Source: Calothrix sp. PCC 6303
Lineage (GTDB): Bacteria; Cyanobacteriota; Cyanobacteriia; Cyanobacteriales; Nostocaceae
Direction: 5' to 3'
Length of the DNA stretch: 64,000 nt
NCBI RefSeq assembly: GCF_000317435.1
Contig: NC_019751.1
Location: forward strand, 5,146,001 to 5,210,000
Positions 46,524 through 55,579 of the stretch are shown here, piece by piece (positions within the stretch are counted from its first letter, which is position 1; the number at the start of each line of letters is the position of its first letter). Made by a program: the position numbers and the translations under genes. The notes beneath the pieces were generated by a model. That model did no database searches, had not been told where the DNA came from, and was given only the letters and a program-made list of their open reading frames with translations.

Positions 46524-48149
46524 ATGACATCATCCGTATTCGCTAACGAGTCCCTACTTTTCCAACCTGCTACCCCCAAACATGACGCAGTTCCCCTAAT
46601 TTTTGCCTTCCCCAATGAGTACACAGTGGGGATTACTAGCCTGGGATACCAAGTGGTATGGGCAACTTTAGTCATGCGAGAGGATTTACAAGTTAGTCGG
46701 TTATTTACCGATATCCATGAACCACTACCGAGGGAACCAGAAATTTTAGGTTTTTCGGTTTCTTGGGAATTAGATTATGTGAATATTTTGAATCTGTTGG
46801 AATCTTTACATGTTCCCATTCAAGCAAACTCCCGCACTGATAATCATCCCTTAGTTTTTGGTGGGGGTCCAGTTCTCACCGCAAATCCTGAACCCTATGC
46901 GAATTTTTTTGATGTGATTCTTTTAGGAGATGGGGAAAATCTTCTGGGTAATTTTATTGATGCATATCAAGCAGTCAGAAATGCCAACCGCGAAACCAAA
47001 TTAAAAGCACTTGCACAGGTACCCGGAATCTATATTCCCAGTTTATATAGAGTGGAATATCACAGTTTAGATGGTGCCATTAAATCTATTCAACCTGTTA
47101 GTTCCGAAATCCCTGCAACCGTCCAAAAACAAACCTATCGCGGTAACACCCTCTCAGCTTCTACTGTTGTCACCGAAAAAGCCGCTTGGGAAAATATCTT
47201 TATGGTGGAAGTGGTGAGAAGTTGCCCGGAAATGTGCCGTTTTTGTTTAGCAAGTTATCTCACTTTACCTTTTAGAACTGCAAGTTTAGAAGATTCATTA
47301 ATTCCGGCAATTGAACGCGGTTTACAGGTGACAAATCGCTTAGGATTATTGGGTGCATCGGTGACACAACACCCAGAATTTTCCGATTTATTGGCATATA
47401 TCAACCAGCCGAAATACGATCATGTGCGTTTGAGTATTGCTTCTGTGAGAACAAATACCGTCACCGAAGAATTAGCTAGAACCTTAGCTAAACGTGATAC
47501 AAAATCCTTGACAATTGCCGTAGAAAGTGGTTCAGAAAGGGTGAGAAAAATAGTTAATAAGAAATTAGAACAAGCAGATATCATCCAGGCGGGAATTAAT
47601 GCCAAAGTTGGCGGTTTATCTGGCTTAAAACTCTATGGCATGGTGGGAATTCCTGGCGAGGAAACAGAAGATTTAGAGCAAACTGTAGCCATGATGATGC
47701 AGATGAAAAAAGCTGCACCGGGACTTAGATTAACCTTTGGCTGTAGCACTTTTGTCCCCAAAGCACATACACCTTTCCAATGGTTTGGAGTGAATAAACA
47801 AGCTGAGAAACGCTTACAATTTTTACAAAAGAATTTGCAACCCAAAGGAATCGATTTTCGCCCCGAAAGCTATAATTGGTCAATTATTCAAACATTACTA
47901 TCCCGTGGAGATAGGCGACTTTCTCAGTTGTTACTCCTAACCAGAGACTTTGGAGATTCTCTAGGCAGCTATAAACGAGCATTTAAAGAATTAAAAGGGA
48001 AAATTCCTAGCTTAGATTTCTACGTTTATGATAATTTTGCCCACGACCAAATTTTGCCGTGGAATCATTTACAAGGAGCGCTACCACAGTCTACACTATT
48101 GAAGCATTTAGCTGAAGCTACAAGCCAGTTTGAATATTCAGTAGTTTAA
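46524..48149 (+). CDS. B12-binding-type radical SAM protein
   Basis: 541 residues from ATG 46524 (MTSSVFANESLLFQP); an upstream TTG at 46479 is less likely. The N-terminal half resembles the cobalamin-binding Rossmann domain (PNEYTVGITSLGYQVVWATLV...ILGFSVSWELDYVNILNLLES...PLVFGGGPVLTANPEPYANFFDVILLGDGE). The radical SAM domain has SCPEMCRFCLASYL, the CxxxCxxC cluster motif, and continues through KLYGMVGIPGEETEDLEQT. The substrate is unknown. Cyanobacteria carry this type as a conserved single gene. Confidence 0.9.
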   Translation: MTSSVFANESLLFQPATPKHDAVPLIFAFPNEYTVGITSLGYQVVWATLVMREDLQVSRLFTDIHEPLPREPEILGFSVSWELDYVNILNLLESLHVPIQANSRTDNHPLVFGGGPVLTANPEPYANFFDVILLGDGENLLGNFIDAYQAVRNANRETKLKALAQVPGIYIPSLYRVEYHSLDGAIKSIQPVSSEIPATVQKQTYRGNTLSASTVVTEKAAWENIFMVEVVRSCPEMCRFCLASYLTLPFRTASLEDSLIPAIERGLQVTNRLGLLGASVTQHPEFSDLLAYINQPKYDHVRLSIASVRTNTVTEELARTLAKRDTKSLTIAVESGSERVRKIVNKKLEQADIIQAGINAKVGGLSGLKLYGMVGIPGEETEDLEQTVAMMMQMKKAAPGLRLTFGCSTFVPKAHTPFQWFGVNKQAEKRLQFLQKNLQPKGIDFRPESYNWSIIQTLLSRGDRRLSQLLLLTRDFGDSLGSYKRAFKELKGKIPSLDFYVYDNFAHDQILPWNHLQGALPQSTLLKHLAEATSQFEYSVV

Positions 48150-48159
48150 ATGTCATACC

Positions 48160-48195
48160 CAGATCCCCTACTTCTTTGAGAATTCAGGGATCTAA
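48160..48195 (+). terminator. Hairpin after the radical SAM gene
   Basis: CAGATCCC and GGGATCTA pair across about 20 bases just past the stop codon; no strong T-run, so it may only be a weak terminator. Confidence 0.4.
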
Positions 48196-48239
48196 TACTA
48201 TCAAAGAACATCCTTAAATAAGTCCCGCGATTAATCAAG

Positions 48240-48428
48240 ATGCAAACAACAGCAGAATACTATTGTGCCTTTTGTGGTGAGGAAAATACAACTTTTATCG
48301 ATATTAGCGCTGGTTCTCAGCAAAAATATGTCGAAGATTGTCAAGTATGTTGCCGTCCGAATATTTTGTATGTGCGGATTGACGAAGATACCCTAGATGT
48401 GGAGATTGACACGGAGTACGAGGAGTAA
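48240..48428 (+). CDS. Small CPXCG-motif cysteine-rich protein
   Basis: 62 residues. YYCAFCGEENTTFIDIS and YVEDCQVCCRPNILYVRI provide two CxxC pairs that should hold a zinc ion; the acidic tail is DTLDVEIDTEYEE. Family members are small, widely spread and uncharacterised. It lies 90 bases after the radical SAM gene, same strand. Confidence 0.85.
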   Translation: MQTTAEYYCAFCGEENTTFIDISAGSQQKYVEDCQVCCRPNILYVRIDEDTLDVEIDTEYEE

Positions 48429-48519
48429 GTAGTTTGATTGGAAGAGTGTAGTTTAACACCGTAGGCTTGTGATAAGCCGTTTTGTGTCTACCTTACGTCG
48501 CAATGACGTAAATTCCTAG

Positions 48520-50136
48520 TCATTGCGTAAGTGCTGAGTTTTCCGGTGGCAAATTGACACTATACAATTTTTCTCCACCTAAATTAAGTAATGTCACCGT
48601 CATCACTTTTGTATTAGCATCAATTTTGACTGTGCCAAAAAATTGCAAACCTGCTGATGGTGGTTGGTTTTGTTTCATATCTGCCGGAACACTATTAAAC
48701 TTAACCTGGGGACCAAATGTATTATCTAATTTATTTGGTCCGAATGTTCCAGAATTCAAAGGTCCCGCTACGAATTCCCAAAAGGGTTTAAAATCTTGAA
48801 ACTGTGCCTGATTCGGGTCATAGTAATGTGCTGCTGCATAGTGTACATCGGCTGTTAACCAAACAATATTTTTAATGTTTTTTTGTTTAATAAATCGCAG
48901 TAAGTCAGCAATTTCTAATTCTCTTCCTAAAGGAATTCCATCCCCATTTGCAGAATTTTCAAATTTATCTTTGCCATCTCCAACAATTAAACCTAGTGGC
49001 ATATCGCTGGCAATTATTTTCCATGTTGCAGTGGAATTTAATAATTTGTTTTTCAACCATTTAATTTGAGAGTTGCCCATAAATGCTGTTTCGGCACTAG
49101 CAGTAGTTTGGCGATTAGCTGAATTGGCTCCTCGATAACTACGTTGATCTAGCATTAAGACTTCTAAGTTTTTTCCATAATCAAAACTCCGATAAATAGG
49201 TTGTTGTTGAGAATTTAGCTGAATCGGCGTATATTCTAAAAAAGCTTGTTTAGCTCTTTTAGCTAATAGTGAAATATCTTTAACTTGATAACGTTCGTCA
49301 TCTGCAATTATTTGGGTTGGATACCAATTATTTCTGACTTCGTGGTCATCCCATTGCACTAATTGGGGAATTTCAGCATTAAAGCGTCTGACATTTTCAT
49401 CTAGCAAATTATAGATATAATTCCCACGAAATTCTGCTATAGTTTCGGCAACCTTTGATTTTTCGGCTGTGGTGATGTTTTTCCAAATAGTCCCATCATC
49501 TAGTTTTACTTCTGAACTAATTGGTACATCAGCATAGATATAATCGCCGGAGTGAATGAAAAAATCTGGTTTTAGTTTGCGAATAGTCTCATAGATTTTC
49601 ATGCCTCCAAATTCAGGATTAATACCCCATCCTTGCCCTGCTGTATCACCTGACCAGGCAAAGTATATATCTTTTTTGAGATCTTTTTTATTATTCCCTA
49701 TAGTTTGAAATTTACCTAAATAAGGAACACTTTGAATATTACTATGATTGAGATCTTCAAAAATTACTCGATAAAAAAATTGTCGTCCCTGGGGTAAATT
49801 TTTGAGATTTGCCCGTGCTGTAAAATCAGTATTTGTTAAGGCGTTACTCCCAAAAAACCGCTTTACTTTCCTAAATGATTCATCAAGTGAATATTCCACA
49901 ATCATTTTGGCAGGTCTATCACTACGACTCCAAATCACCGCAGAGTTACTATTAACATCACCACTCATGACACCGTAGGAAATTTGAGGGCGATTTTTTT
50001 CGGATGTAATAATGGCAGGGGCTTGGGCAAATGCTAATTTATTAATAATATCTGTGCCGATAATCGTACTAGTAACTGTTGCGGATGTAAGTAGAAATTG
50101 ACGACGTGATAGTGAATTGGGTTTTGAAGAATGCAT
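48520..50136 (-). CDS. phoD: Tat-exported PhoD-like alkaline phosphatase
   Basis: 538 residues. The N-terminus LSRRQFLLTSATVTSTIIG is a clear Tat signal (SRRxFLL). The PhoD N-terminal domain follows (YGVMSGDVNSNSAVIWSRSDRPAKMIVEYS), then metallophosphatase motifs FAWSGDTAGQ, FFIHSGDYIYAD, QWDDHEVRNNW and WLTADVHYAAAHYY. It is a calcium/iron-type periplasmic phosphomonoesterase or diesterase used in phosphorus scavenging. No Pho box was confirmed upstream. Confidence 0.93.
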   Translation of the reverse strand: MHSSKPNSLSRRQFLLTSATVTSTIIGTDIINKLAFAQAPAIITSEKNRPQISYGVMSGDVNSNSAVIWSRSDRPAKMIVEYSLDESFRKVKRFFGSNALTNTDFTARANLKNLPQGRQFFYRVIFEDLNHSNIQSVPYLGKFQTIGNNKKDLKKDIYFAWSGDTAGQGWGINPEFGGMKIYETIRKLKPDFFIHSGDYIYADVPISSEVKLDDGTIWKNITTAEKSKVAETIAEFRGNYIYNLLDENVRRFNAEIPQLVQWDDHEVRNNWYPTQIIADDERYQVKDISLLAKRAKQAFLEYTPIQLNSQQQPIYRSFDYGKNLEVLMLDQRSYRGANSANRQTTASAETAFMGNSQIKWLKNKLLNSTATWKIIASDMPLGLIVGDGKDKFENSANGDGIPLGRELEIADLLRFIKQKNIKNIVWLTADVHYAAAHYYDPNQAQFQDFKPFWEFVAGPLNSGTFGPNKLDNTFGPQVKFNSVPADMKQNQPPSAGLQFFGTVKIDANTKVMTVTLLNLGGEKLYSVNLPPENSALTQ

Positions 50137-50337
50137 AAATCAAGGTAGATGAATTAATCAATAAATTAACTAATCAATAAAGAGAGACGTGACATGTCTC
50201 GTCTCTACAGGGTAAAATTTGGTGTAAGCAGGTTGGACATTGAAAATTGTCATCAGGACAAGACAGTAGGGGTAAAGGTTTAAAGTTTATTTACATTCCG
50301 TTATATAGTTCTGTTTATTTCTGCCGACTTACTTAGG

Positions 50338-51114
50338 TTAAATTAGCTGTGCCACATTGTTAAAAAATTGACGTGATAATCCCCGTGTTAGCAAGATTGT
50401 AGTCAATAAATTGGCGAATGCGATCGCGCACAGAATAATAACCTGATAGGATGCGGCTTCTTCTGCTTTCACACCCCCCAGCAACTGCCCAGAAAATACC
50501 CCTGGTAGTGTCACCATCCCCACTAGCATCATTTGATTAATTGTCGGTGACATTGCGGCTTTGATGGCTTCTTGACGATATTTAGCTACTGCTTGTTGGG
50601 GGGTTGCACCCAAACTGAGGTGGGTTTCAATTTCTAGGTGACTCGAATCAATAGTTTTTACCAAACGTTCCCCGGCAATTGCTGCGACATTCATGGAACT
50701 TGCTAAAATGATTCCCCCCAAAGGAATCAAATACCTCGGTGCAAACCACGGTTCAGGTTGAAGAATCAGCAAGTTGATGTATCCCAGGGTTAACAGTGTA
50801 CTCACCAACATCGCACCCCACACCAAGGGTAACAATAAAGGTAGCTTGGGAGCGATGCGGTTGCGAAGTGCGATCGCGCTAATTGTCAGTATGATAATTA
50901 AAATTGCGAAAACTGCAACAGGACTATTTAAAGCAAAAATAAATTCTAAAATATACCCTAAAACCATTAATTGGAGGATTGTTCTTCCCGTTGCTATCAG
51001 CAGGTTAAACTCGATTCCCAACCTTTCCCAGGCAGATAAACCAATGGTTATAGCTATCAAAGCGACAGCAGCAGCCAAATCAATAAAATCTAACTTGATA
51101 ATTCCTTCTGGCAT
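50338..51114 (-). CDS. fetB: FetB-type ABC transporter permease (UPF0014)
   Basis: 258 residues with about seven membrane helices. The core block RYLIPLGGIILASSMNVAAIAGERL...IETHLSLGATPQQAVAKYRQEAIKAAMSPTINQMMLVGMVTLPGVFSGQLLGG is diagnostic for the FetB/UPF0014 family, which in E. coli exports iron with the ATPase FetA. No FetA-like ATPase is adjacent here, so the partner must be elsewhere. Confidence 0.92.
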   Translation of the reverse strand: MPEGIIKLDFIDLAAAVALIAITIGLSAWERLGIEFNLLIATGRTILQLMVLGYILEFIFALNSPVAVFAILIIILTISAIALRNRIAPKLPLLLPLVWGAMLVSTLLTLGYINLLILQPEPWFAPRYLIPLGGIILASSMNVAAIAGERLVKTIDSSHLEIETHLSLGATPQQAVAKYRQEAIKAAMSPTINQMMLVGMVTLPGVFSGQLLGGVKAEEAASYQVIILCAIAFANLLTTILLTRGLSRQFFNNVAQLI

Positions 51115-51341
51115 TAATTTACCTCATCAACACAAACCACCGGGAACTGATGTGATCTAAATTAGATCTTGTGTTGATATATTATCTTTGGCAATGCCAA
51201 GATGATCGCCCTTTGTAAAATAACTCAGTAAAAACTCTCATCAAAGCGTATTGCGGACAACAGTCTCAGTCAGCTTTTTTGATTAAAAATTTAATCAGTT
51301 AAGAATTCCTATCCACATTTACTTCCTACTTAACCAAAACC

Positions 51342-52466
51342 ATGGTGCCAAGTCTAAATTCGATCCCTGCTTTTGATAATAAATTGCAATATGCCAGTAT
51401 GGAAGCCGAAATTAGTGCTGCTGTGCTGGATGTATTAGCCTCCGGACGCTACATTGGTGGACCTGTAATTGAAGGTTTTGAACAGCAGTTTGCAGCGTAT
51501 CATCGTGTATCAAATTGTATCGCCTGCAATTCTGGGACTGATGCCCTTTATCTGGCTTTACGTGCTTTGGAAATTGGTGCCGGGGATGAGGTTATAACCA
51601 CACCTTTTACCTTTATTGCCACTTCGGAAGTAATTAGTGCTGTGGGGGCAAAACCCGTATTTATCGATATTAATCCTGGTACATACAATCTTGATTTAAG
51701 ACAGTTAGCAGCCGCAATTACACCGAAAACTAGAGCCGTAATTCCAGTACATTTATTTGGGCAACCTGTAGATATGGATTCCCTGATGGAATTAGCTACA
51801 GCTAAAAATATTTTTGTGATTGAAGATTGTGCCCAATCAACCGGGGCAACTTGGGGAAGGAAAAAAGTAGGTAGTATTGGTCATGTTGGATGTTTTAGTT
51901 TTTACCCAACAAAGAATTTAGGCGGCTGTGGTGATGGAGGTGCAATTACTACAAACGACCCAGAATTGGCGGCAATGATGCGAGTGATTAAAAATCATGG
52001 TCAATCAAACCAGTATTATTACGAAGCAGTAGGTGTAAATAGTCGCTTAGATGCGATTCAGGCAGCAATTTTACAAATCAAGCTGAAATATTTAGATATG
52101 TGGAATCAGCAGCGGAGAGCGATCGCATCACGCTACCATAGCCCTTTATCTCAGATCCCCGGTATCATCATCCCCCAAGAATTATCCAAGGGTAAAGGTG
52201 TATGGAATCAGTACACAATCCGCGTTTTGGATGGGAAACGGGATTGGTTACGGCAAAAATTACAAGAACTTGGTGTAAATACAATGGTTTACTATCCAAT
52301 GCCATTACATTTACAGCCAGTTTACGCCAATTTGAACTACGAACCTGGACAACTTCCTGTTTCTGAGCAAATTAGTCACGAAGTATTATCTTTACCCATG
52401 TTTCCTGAACTGAGTGAAGAACAGCAGGAACAGGTAATTTATGCACTGAAAGATTCTTTGAGTTAA
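51342..52466 (+). CDS. DegT/DnrJ/EryC1 family PLP-dependent aminotransferase
   Basis: 374 residues. SNCIACNSGTDALYLALRAL binds the cofactor phosphate, VIEDCAQSTGA holds the PLP-ring aspartate, and GCFSFYPTKNLGGCGDGG contains the Schiff-base lysine. Family members aminate keto-sugars for surface glycans or secondary metabolites. There are no sugar dehydratase or other glycan genes next to it, so its pathway is not clear; the glycosyltransferases of the window lie far away. Confidence 0.93.
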   Translation: MVPSLNSIPAFDNKLQYASMEAEISAAVLDVLASGRYIGGPVIEGFEQQFAAYHRVSNCIACNSGTDALYLALRALEIGAGDEVITTPFTFIATSEVISAVGAKPVFIDINPGTYNLDLRQLAAAITPKTRAVIPVHLFGQPVDMDSLMELATAKNIFVIEDCAQSTGATWGRKKVGSIGHVGCFSFYPTKNLGGCGDGGAITTNDPELAAMMRVIKNHGQSNQYYYEAVGVNSRLDAIQAAILQIKLKYLDMWNQQRRAIASRYHSPLSQIPGIIIPQELSKGKGVWNQYTIRVLDGKRDWLRQKLQELGVNTMVYYPMPLHLQPVYANLNYEPGQLPVSEQISHEVLSLPMFPELSEEQQEQVIYALKDSLS

Positions 52467-52550
52467 ACCTCAAGATGTAGGGTGTGTGACGCTACGACAA
52501 CATAATTGTGGAGTGATTAGTATTTGTAGCGTCACGCACCGATGATAACG

Positions 52551-52657
52551 ACTAGTCTGTCAAGAGCAAAATGACAGTTGTAGAGACGTAGCAGTGGTAC
52601 GTCTCTACAGGATTTTAGATGTGTACATAACCGTCAAAATAAAGTTGACAGACTACT
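52551..52657. mobile_element. MITE-like repeat, copy 2
   Basis: TAGTCTGTCAA (52553-52563) is exactly inverted as TTGACAGACTA (52645-52655). Inside is the hairpin GAGACGTAGCAGTGG-TACGTCTC. This is the better preserved copy of the repeat seen at 3425-3531. No coding capacity. Confidence 0.75.
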
Positions 52658-52694
52658 ACGTTTAGATTGGTACTTTATTAAAAAGCAAGTCCCT

Positions 52695-52728
52695 CAGAAC
52701 CCCGACTTATTTAGAAGTCAGGGTTCTG
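52695..52728 (-). terminator. Strong hairpin between convergent DegT and ycf23 genes
   Basis: CAGAACCCCGACTT pairs with AAGTCAGGGTTCTG around an ATTTAG loop, with one mismatch. It sits 12 bases past the ycf23 stop. No immediate T-run, so efficiency is uncertain. Confidence 0.55.
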
Positions 52729-52739
52729 GAATTCAAAAA

Positions 52740-53492
52740 TTAAGCAAAGTTATGGGAAGAAGTATTGCTGGTTGCTAAAGCTTCAACCAAACCGCGAACT
52801 GCGGCAATCATGGCAATTTCGCTGTTGAGTTGGTTAATGGCAGAACCAACACCCACACCTGCTGCACCCGCTGCGGTGGCAATGGGAGCAGTTACACTGG
52901 AAATACCCGAAGCACAGAGCACAGGAACCGATACTGCGCGGGAAATCTCGTAAGCTGCGGCAACTGTTGGTGCTGCTTTTTCAATCATTCCCAAAGTACC
53001 AGAATGTGTTGGATGACTGCTGGTACCACCTTCAGTTTGAATAATATCAGCCCCAACTTTTACCAATTCTTCGGCTAATTCAACTTGTTTATCCAAAGTT
53101 AGAATATGGGGAACCGTTACCGACAAAGTAATTTCAGGAACTAAAGCGCGAGTTTGGACAGTTAGCGCTAATACTTCTTCTGCCTCAAATCGTCTGCCTT
53201 GGGCATAAAATGAATCAAAATTACCAATTTCAATTAAATCGGCACCTGCTGCCACAGCTTCCACAAATTTCCGTGGTTCAACTGCTGATACACAAACAGG
53301 TAAATTAATCAAGCTTTTAACTAATTTGACTAATTCCGGATCGGCAGCGATATCAACAAACGTTGCACCACCGAGTTCGGCAGCTTTAGCGATCGCGCTA
53401 ACGCTAGATGCATCAAAATTATTTAAACCGCTGATTACTTTTAGTGCGCGGCGAATAGCGAATGCACGTTGAAGAGTAGAATGCATTGTCAT
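52740..53492 (-). CDS. ycf23: Ycf23/DUF561 family protein
   Basis: 250 residues, predicted TIM barrel. FAIRRALKVISGLNNFDASSVSAIAKAAELGGATFVDIAAD, INLPVCVSAVEPRKFVEAVAAGADLIEIGNFDSFYAQGRRF and DIIQTEGGTSSHP are the conserved blocks of the plastid/cyanobacterial Ycf23 family. The function is not known; phosphate-binding barrel features suggest an enzyme. It appears as a single gene. Confidence 0.92.
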   Translation of the reverse strand: MTMHSTLQRAFAIRRALKVISGLNNFDASSVSAIAKAAELGGATFVDIAADPELVKLVKSLINLPVCVSAVEPRKFVEAVAAGADLIEIGNFDSFYAQGRRFEAEEVLALTVQTRALVPEITLSVTVPHILTLDKQVELAEELVKVGADIIQTEGGTSSHPTHSGTLGMIEKAAPTVAAAYEISRAVSVPVLCASGISSVTAPIATAAGAAGVGVGSAINQLNSEIAMIAAVRGLVEALATSNTSSHNFA

Positions 53493-53668
53493 GATTGTTT
53501 TTGTGTCTCTACGGAGTACAGTCTATTGTCACATTAGTGTGTCATTCCGGCTAGTAGTTTGATATATAAAAATTAGTTTTGCAGATTTAGATAATTTATC
53601 CACAAAAAGTAATTAATTATACAAATAATATTTGCTTTTTATGTATTTAAGTATTGAAAAATCCTTAT

Positions 53669-54070
53669 TCACCGTCGCAATTTCCAATCCCATCCCGAAC
53701 CAGGACGAGTTAACCAATAGTCATCAGGAGCAAAATCATCAAATTGCTGGTATTCAGGAACTGCTATGTGATGACAATTTCCCTCAATTTCTATTGTCAC
53801 CGTATTTTGAGTCTCTGGTCGCAATAAAGTATCCCTAATTATCCGTCGCTGGGTTTCTCTAGTTAGTTGTCTTTGTGTAGAAAGACAACGGATTCTAATT
53901 AGAGAATTACCAGCATTGGGATTTTCGATTAGATAAGGAAAAATTGGTGATTTTGAATTGTAATTTCTTGATGAGTTGGCATTAGATGTTTGAGCTAAAA
54001 CTGGAGATAAAACAGATATATAAATAACGAGATTAATAGTGAATAACTGGGTAATTTTTTCGACTTTCAT
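53669..54070 (-). CDS. Small secreted hypothetical protein
   Basis: 133 residues from ATG 54070; a start at 54085 is also open. Signal peptide KVEKITQLFTINLVIYISVLSPVLA, then a Ser/Asn-rich stretch and a domain with IRCLSTQRQLTRETQRRIIRDTLLRPETQNTVTIEIEGNCHHIAVPEYQ, with two cysteines, and a Trp-rich tail. No family recognised. Same strand as the next secreted protein upstream, 159 bases apart, with a terminator between. Confidence 0.6.
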   Translation of the reverse strand: MKVEKITQLFTINLVIYISVLSPVLAQTSNANSSRNYNSKSPIFPYLIENPNAGNSLIRIRCLSTQRQLTRETQRRIIRDTLLRPETQNTVTIEIEGNCHHIAVPEYQQFDDFAPDDYWLTRPGSGWDWKLRR

Positions 54071-54110
54071 TTTAAATCCTATCAATCAAGTAATTTACAA
54101 CAGTAGAGGC

Positions 54111-54142
54111 GTTCCACCGGGAATTTTTATTCGGGGTGGAAC
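54111..54142. other. Hairpin in the spacer between two secreted-protein genes
   Basis: GTTCCACC (54111-54118) pairs with GGTGGAAC (54135-54142). No T-run. It lies just upstream of the 53669-54070 gene on the minus strand and might affect its expression. Confidence 0.4.
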
Positions 54143-54174
54143 TTCTATTAATGTTGAATGTATCCAAGCAAACT

Positions 54175-54210
54175 CTGAAAAAACGGTGTGTCAACCTACC
54201 ACTGACACAC
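54175..54210 (-). terminator. Rho-independent terminator of the Ser-rich secreted protein gene
   Basis: GGTGTGTCA (54184-54192) pairs perfectly with TGACACACC (54202-54210); on the minus strand GTTTTTTC follows immediately. Confidence 0.88.
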
Positions 54211-54228
54211 CCTAAATAGCTGATACAA

Positions 54229-54873
54229 TTATTTTTGATTAGATTTATCCTCTAAAAGTTGATTAACTTGTTGTCCACGACGACCAGTTTTAATTTCATA
54301 ACGGCGGGTCAAATTATCTTGATAATTCATATCTCTTGCAGCCGCTGAATTTACAAAAGCATCACAATTTCTGCCTTGAACTACGGTAGAAGAATTGCTG
54401 CTCCTTTCCTCATTAGTATTATTCCGAGTATCTTTAGAATTACTACTATTTTGACTACCTTGACTAGAACCGCTACCACTAATACCAATTCCTAAAAAGC
54501 TTGCACCCCCTCCACCACCATCATTGTGGCTTTTGCTGGAATTAGAACGAGTACTGGTAGAATTGGCAAGGGCAATCTTACTAGCGCTGCTACGGGTGTT
54601 GTTACCTAAACCAACATCAGTACAAAGTGCGCGGGGATCTTTTGCCAAAACTTTGGGGTCAACCCAAGATTGATGATCTCCTAAACCTTGAACTTCGCTG
54701 TTACCAACTGGTGCAGGGGAATTACTTGGTGTAACATTGCCAGCGGGAGAAACTGCACCGGGTTTAAAAACACCACCAGAAACACCATCAAAAGGACCAG
54801 CATTAGCGGGAAGTGCAGAAGCTAATAAAGTTGTTGCAGCTAATAAAGAAGTAGTTAATTTGCGGAAGTTCAT
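54229..54873 (-). CDS. Secreted Ser/Asn-rich low-complexity protein
   Basis: 214 residues. Signal peptide MNFRKLTTSLLAATTLLASALPANA. The mature part begins GPFDGVSGGVFKPGAV, has a short cysteine-bearing block DPRALCTDVGLG, a long Ser/Gly/Asn-rich middle (GGGGGASFLGIGISGSGSS) and a C-terminal charged helix (YQDNLTRRYEIKTGRRGQQVNQLLED). It looks like an exported, partly disordered protein. Function unknown. It is divergent from the graspetide cluster, and nothing shows that they work together. Confidence 0.7.
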   Translation of the reverse strand: MNFRKLTTSLLAATTLLASALPANAGPFDGVSGGVFKPGAVSPAGNVTPSNSPAPVGNSEVQGLGDHQSWVDPKVLAKDPRALCTDVGLGNNTRSSASKIALANSTSTRSNSSKSHNDGGGGGASFLGIGISGSGSSQGSQNSSNSKDTRNNTNEERSSNSSTVVQGRNCDAFVNSAAARDMNYQDNLTRRYEIKTGRRGQQVNQLLEDKSNQK

Positions 54874-55321
54874 CGTTAGTAATCCTTGAATTTTAGTTAT
54901 TTTTTATGGGGTTTTGCCCTCTCACTCAGCTTTAGGTTTGCCTGGGTTGGTTTATGCACAGTTGGGAAAAGTTTTTTGGGAAAATTTGGATTTGTCCAGT
55001 GATAACAATCAAAAAAAGGGTTGGAACCTCTGCCAGATATATGCTGTAGCGGTAAAGTATCTCTCGTATTTTTTCAAATTGGTAAGCTGCTACGCAGCTA
55101 AATCCTATAAATTCAGAAATTATAACCTTTGTGGTGCGGGCATCTTGCCCGCTTTAAATATACAAAGTAGGCGCTTAACAGCTTATTACTGGAGTGGAAA
55201 ACTCTATATTTGCATAAAAAAATATAACTACCCCTATGACTAAACATAGTGCTAGAAAACACGGCTTTCTATGAAAGCAAGTAACTAGTCAATAAACTAA
55301 AAATATATAGAGGTAAATTTT
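54874..55321. other. Spacer upstream of the graspetide cluster
   Basis: 448 bases without a supported gene. It contains the dispersed hairpin GCGGGCATCTTGCCCGC at about 55136-55152 and the small hairpin GCTGCTACGCAGC at about 55085. The divergent promoters of the secreted protein and the precursor gene must lie here; no clear -35/-10 pair was found. An AGAGG ribosome site stands at 55309-55313. Confidence 0.5.
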
Positions 55322-55576
55322 ATGTCAACCGAGAAGCAAGTACTTCCATTTTTTGTCCGCTACTTGGAAAATCAAGCTGAGGATATGTCGATTGAGGAAC
55401 TAAATGAGATTTCTGGTGGAAATGGTCAAGTTGTCACTATGGCTTATCCTTCTGATAGCGATACAGCAGATGGCGGATATTCTACAGAACAACCTAAAAG
55501 TCCTTTTGATATGCCCAAATTCTCTACCAACTTACCATTTCCTCAATTCGGTTATGGTTCTCCTTACATCAAATAG
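55322..55576 (+). CDS. Graspetide (microviridin-like) precursor peptide
   Basis: 84 residues. The leader has LPFFVRYLE (residues 8-16), the counterpart of the PFFARFL helix that microviridin ligases bind, followed by an acidic helix and ISGG (30-33). The core VTMAYPSDSDTAD (38-50) matches microviridin TxKYPSDxxx, but Lys is replaced by Ala41 and the second acidic partner by Thr48. Thr39/Asp45 and Ser44/Asp47 remain for two ester bonds. An unusual 34-residue tail follows (GGYSTEQPKSPF...FGYGSPYIK), rich in Pro, Phe and Tyr. The ligase gene follows after three bases. Confidence 0.88.
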   Translation: MSTEKQVLPFFVRYLENQAEDMSIEELNEISGGNGQVVTMAYPSDSDTADGGYSTEQPKSPFDMPKFSTNLPFPQFGYGSPYIK

Positions 55577-55579
55577 CAA

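Noticed and set aside
54229-54873. Ser-rich secreted protein as part of the graspetide cluster
   Set aside because: Opposite strand, own promoter region and strong terminator, no peptidase or transporter motif.
54914-55243. 109-codon open frame before the graspetide precursor, considered as a second peptide or partner gene
   Set aside because: It runs through dispersed hairpins (GCGGGCATCTTGCCCGC), has no ribosome site and a composition unlike a protein; it is most likely spacer.
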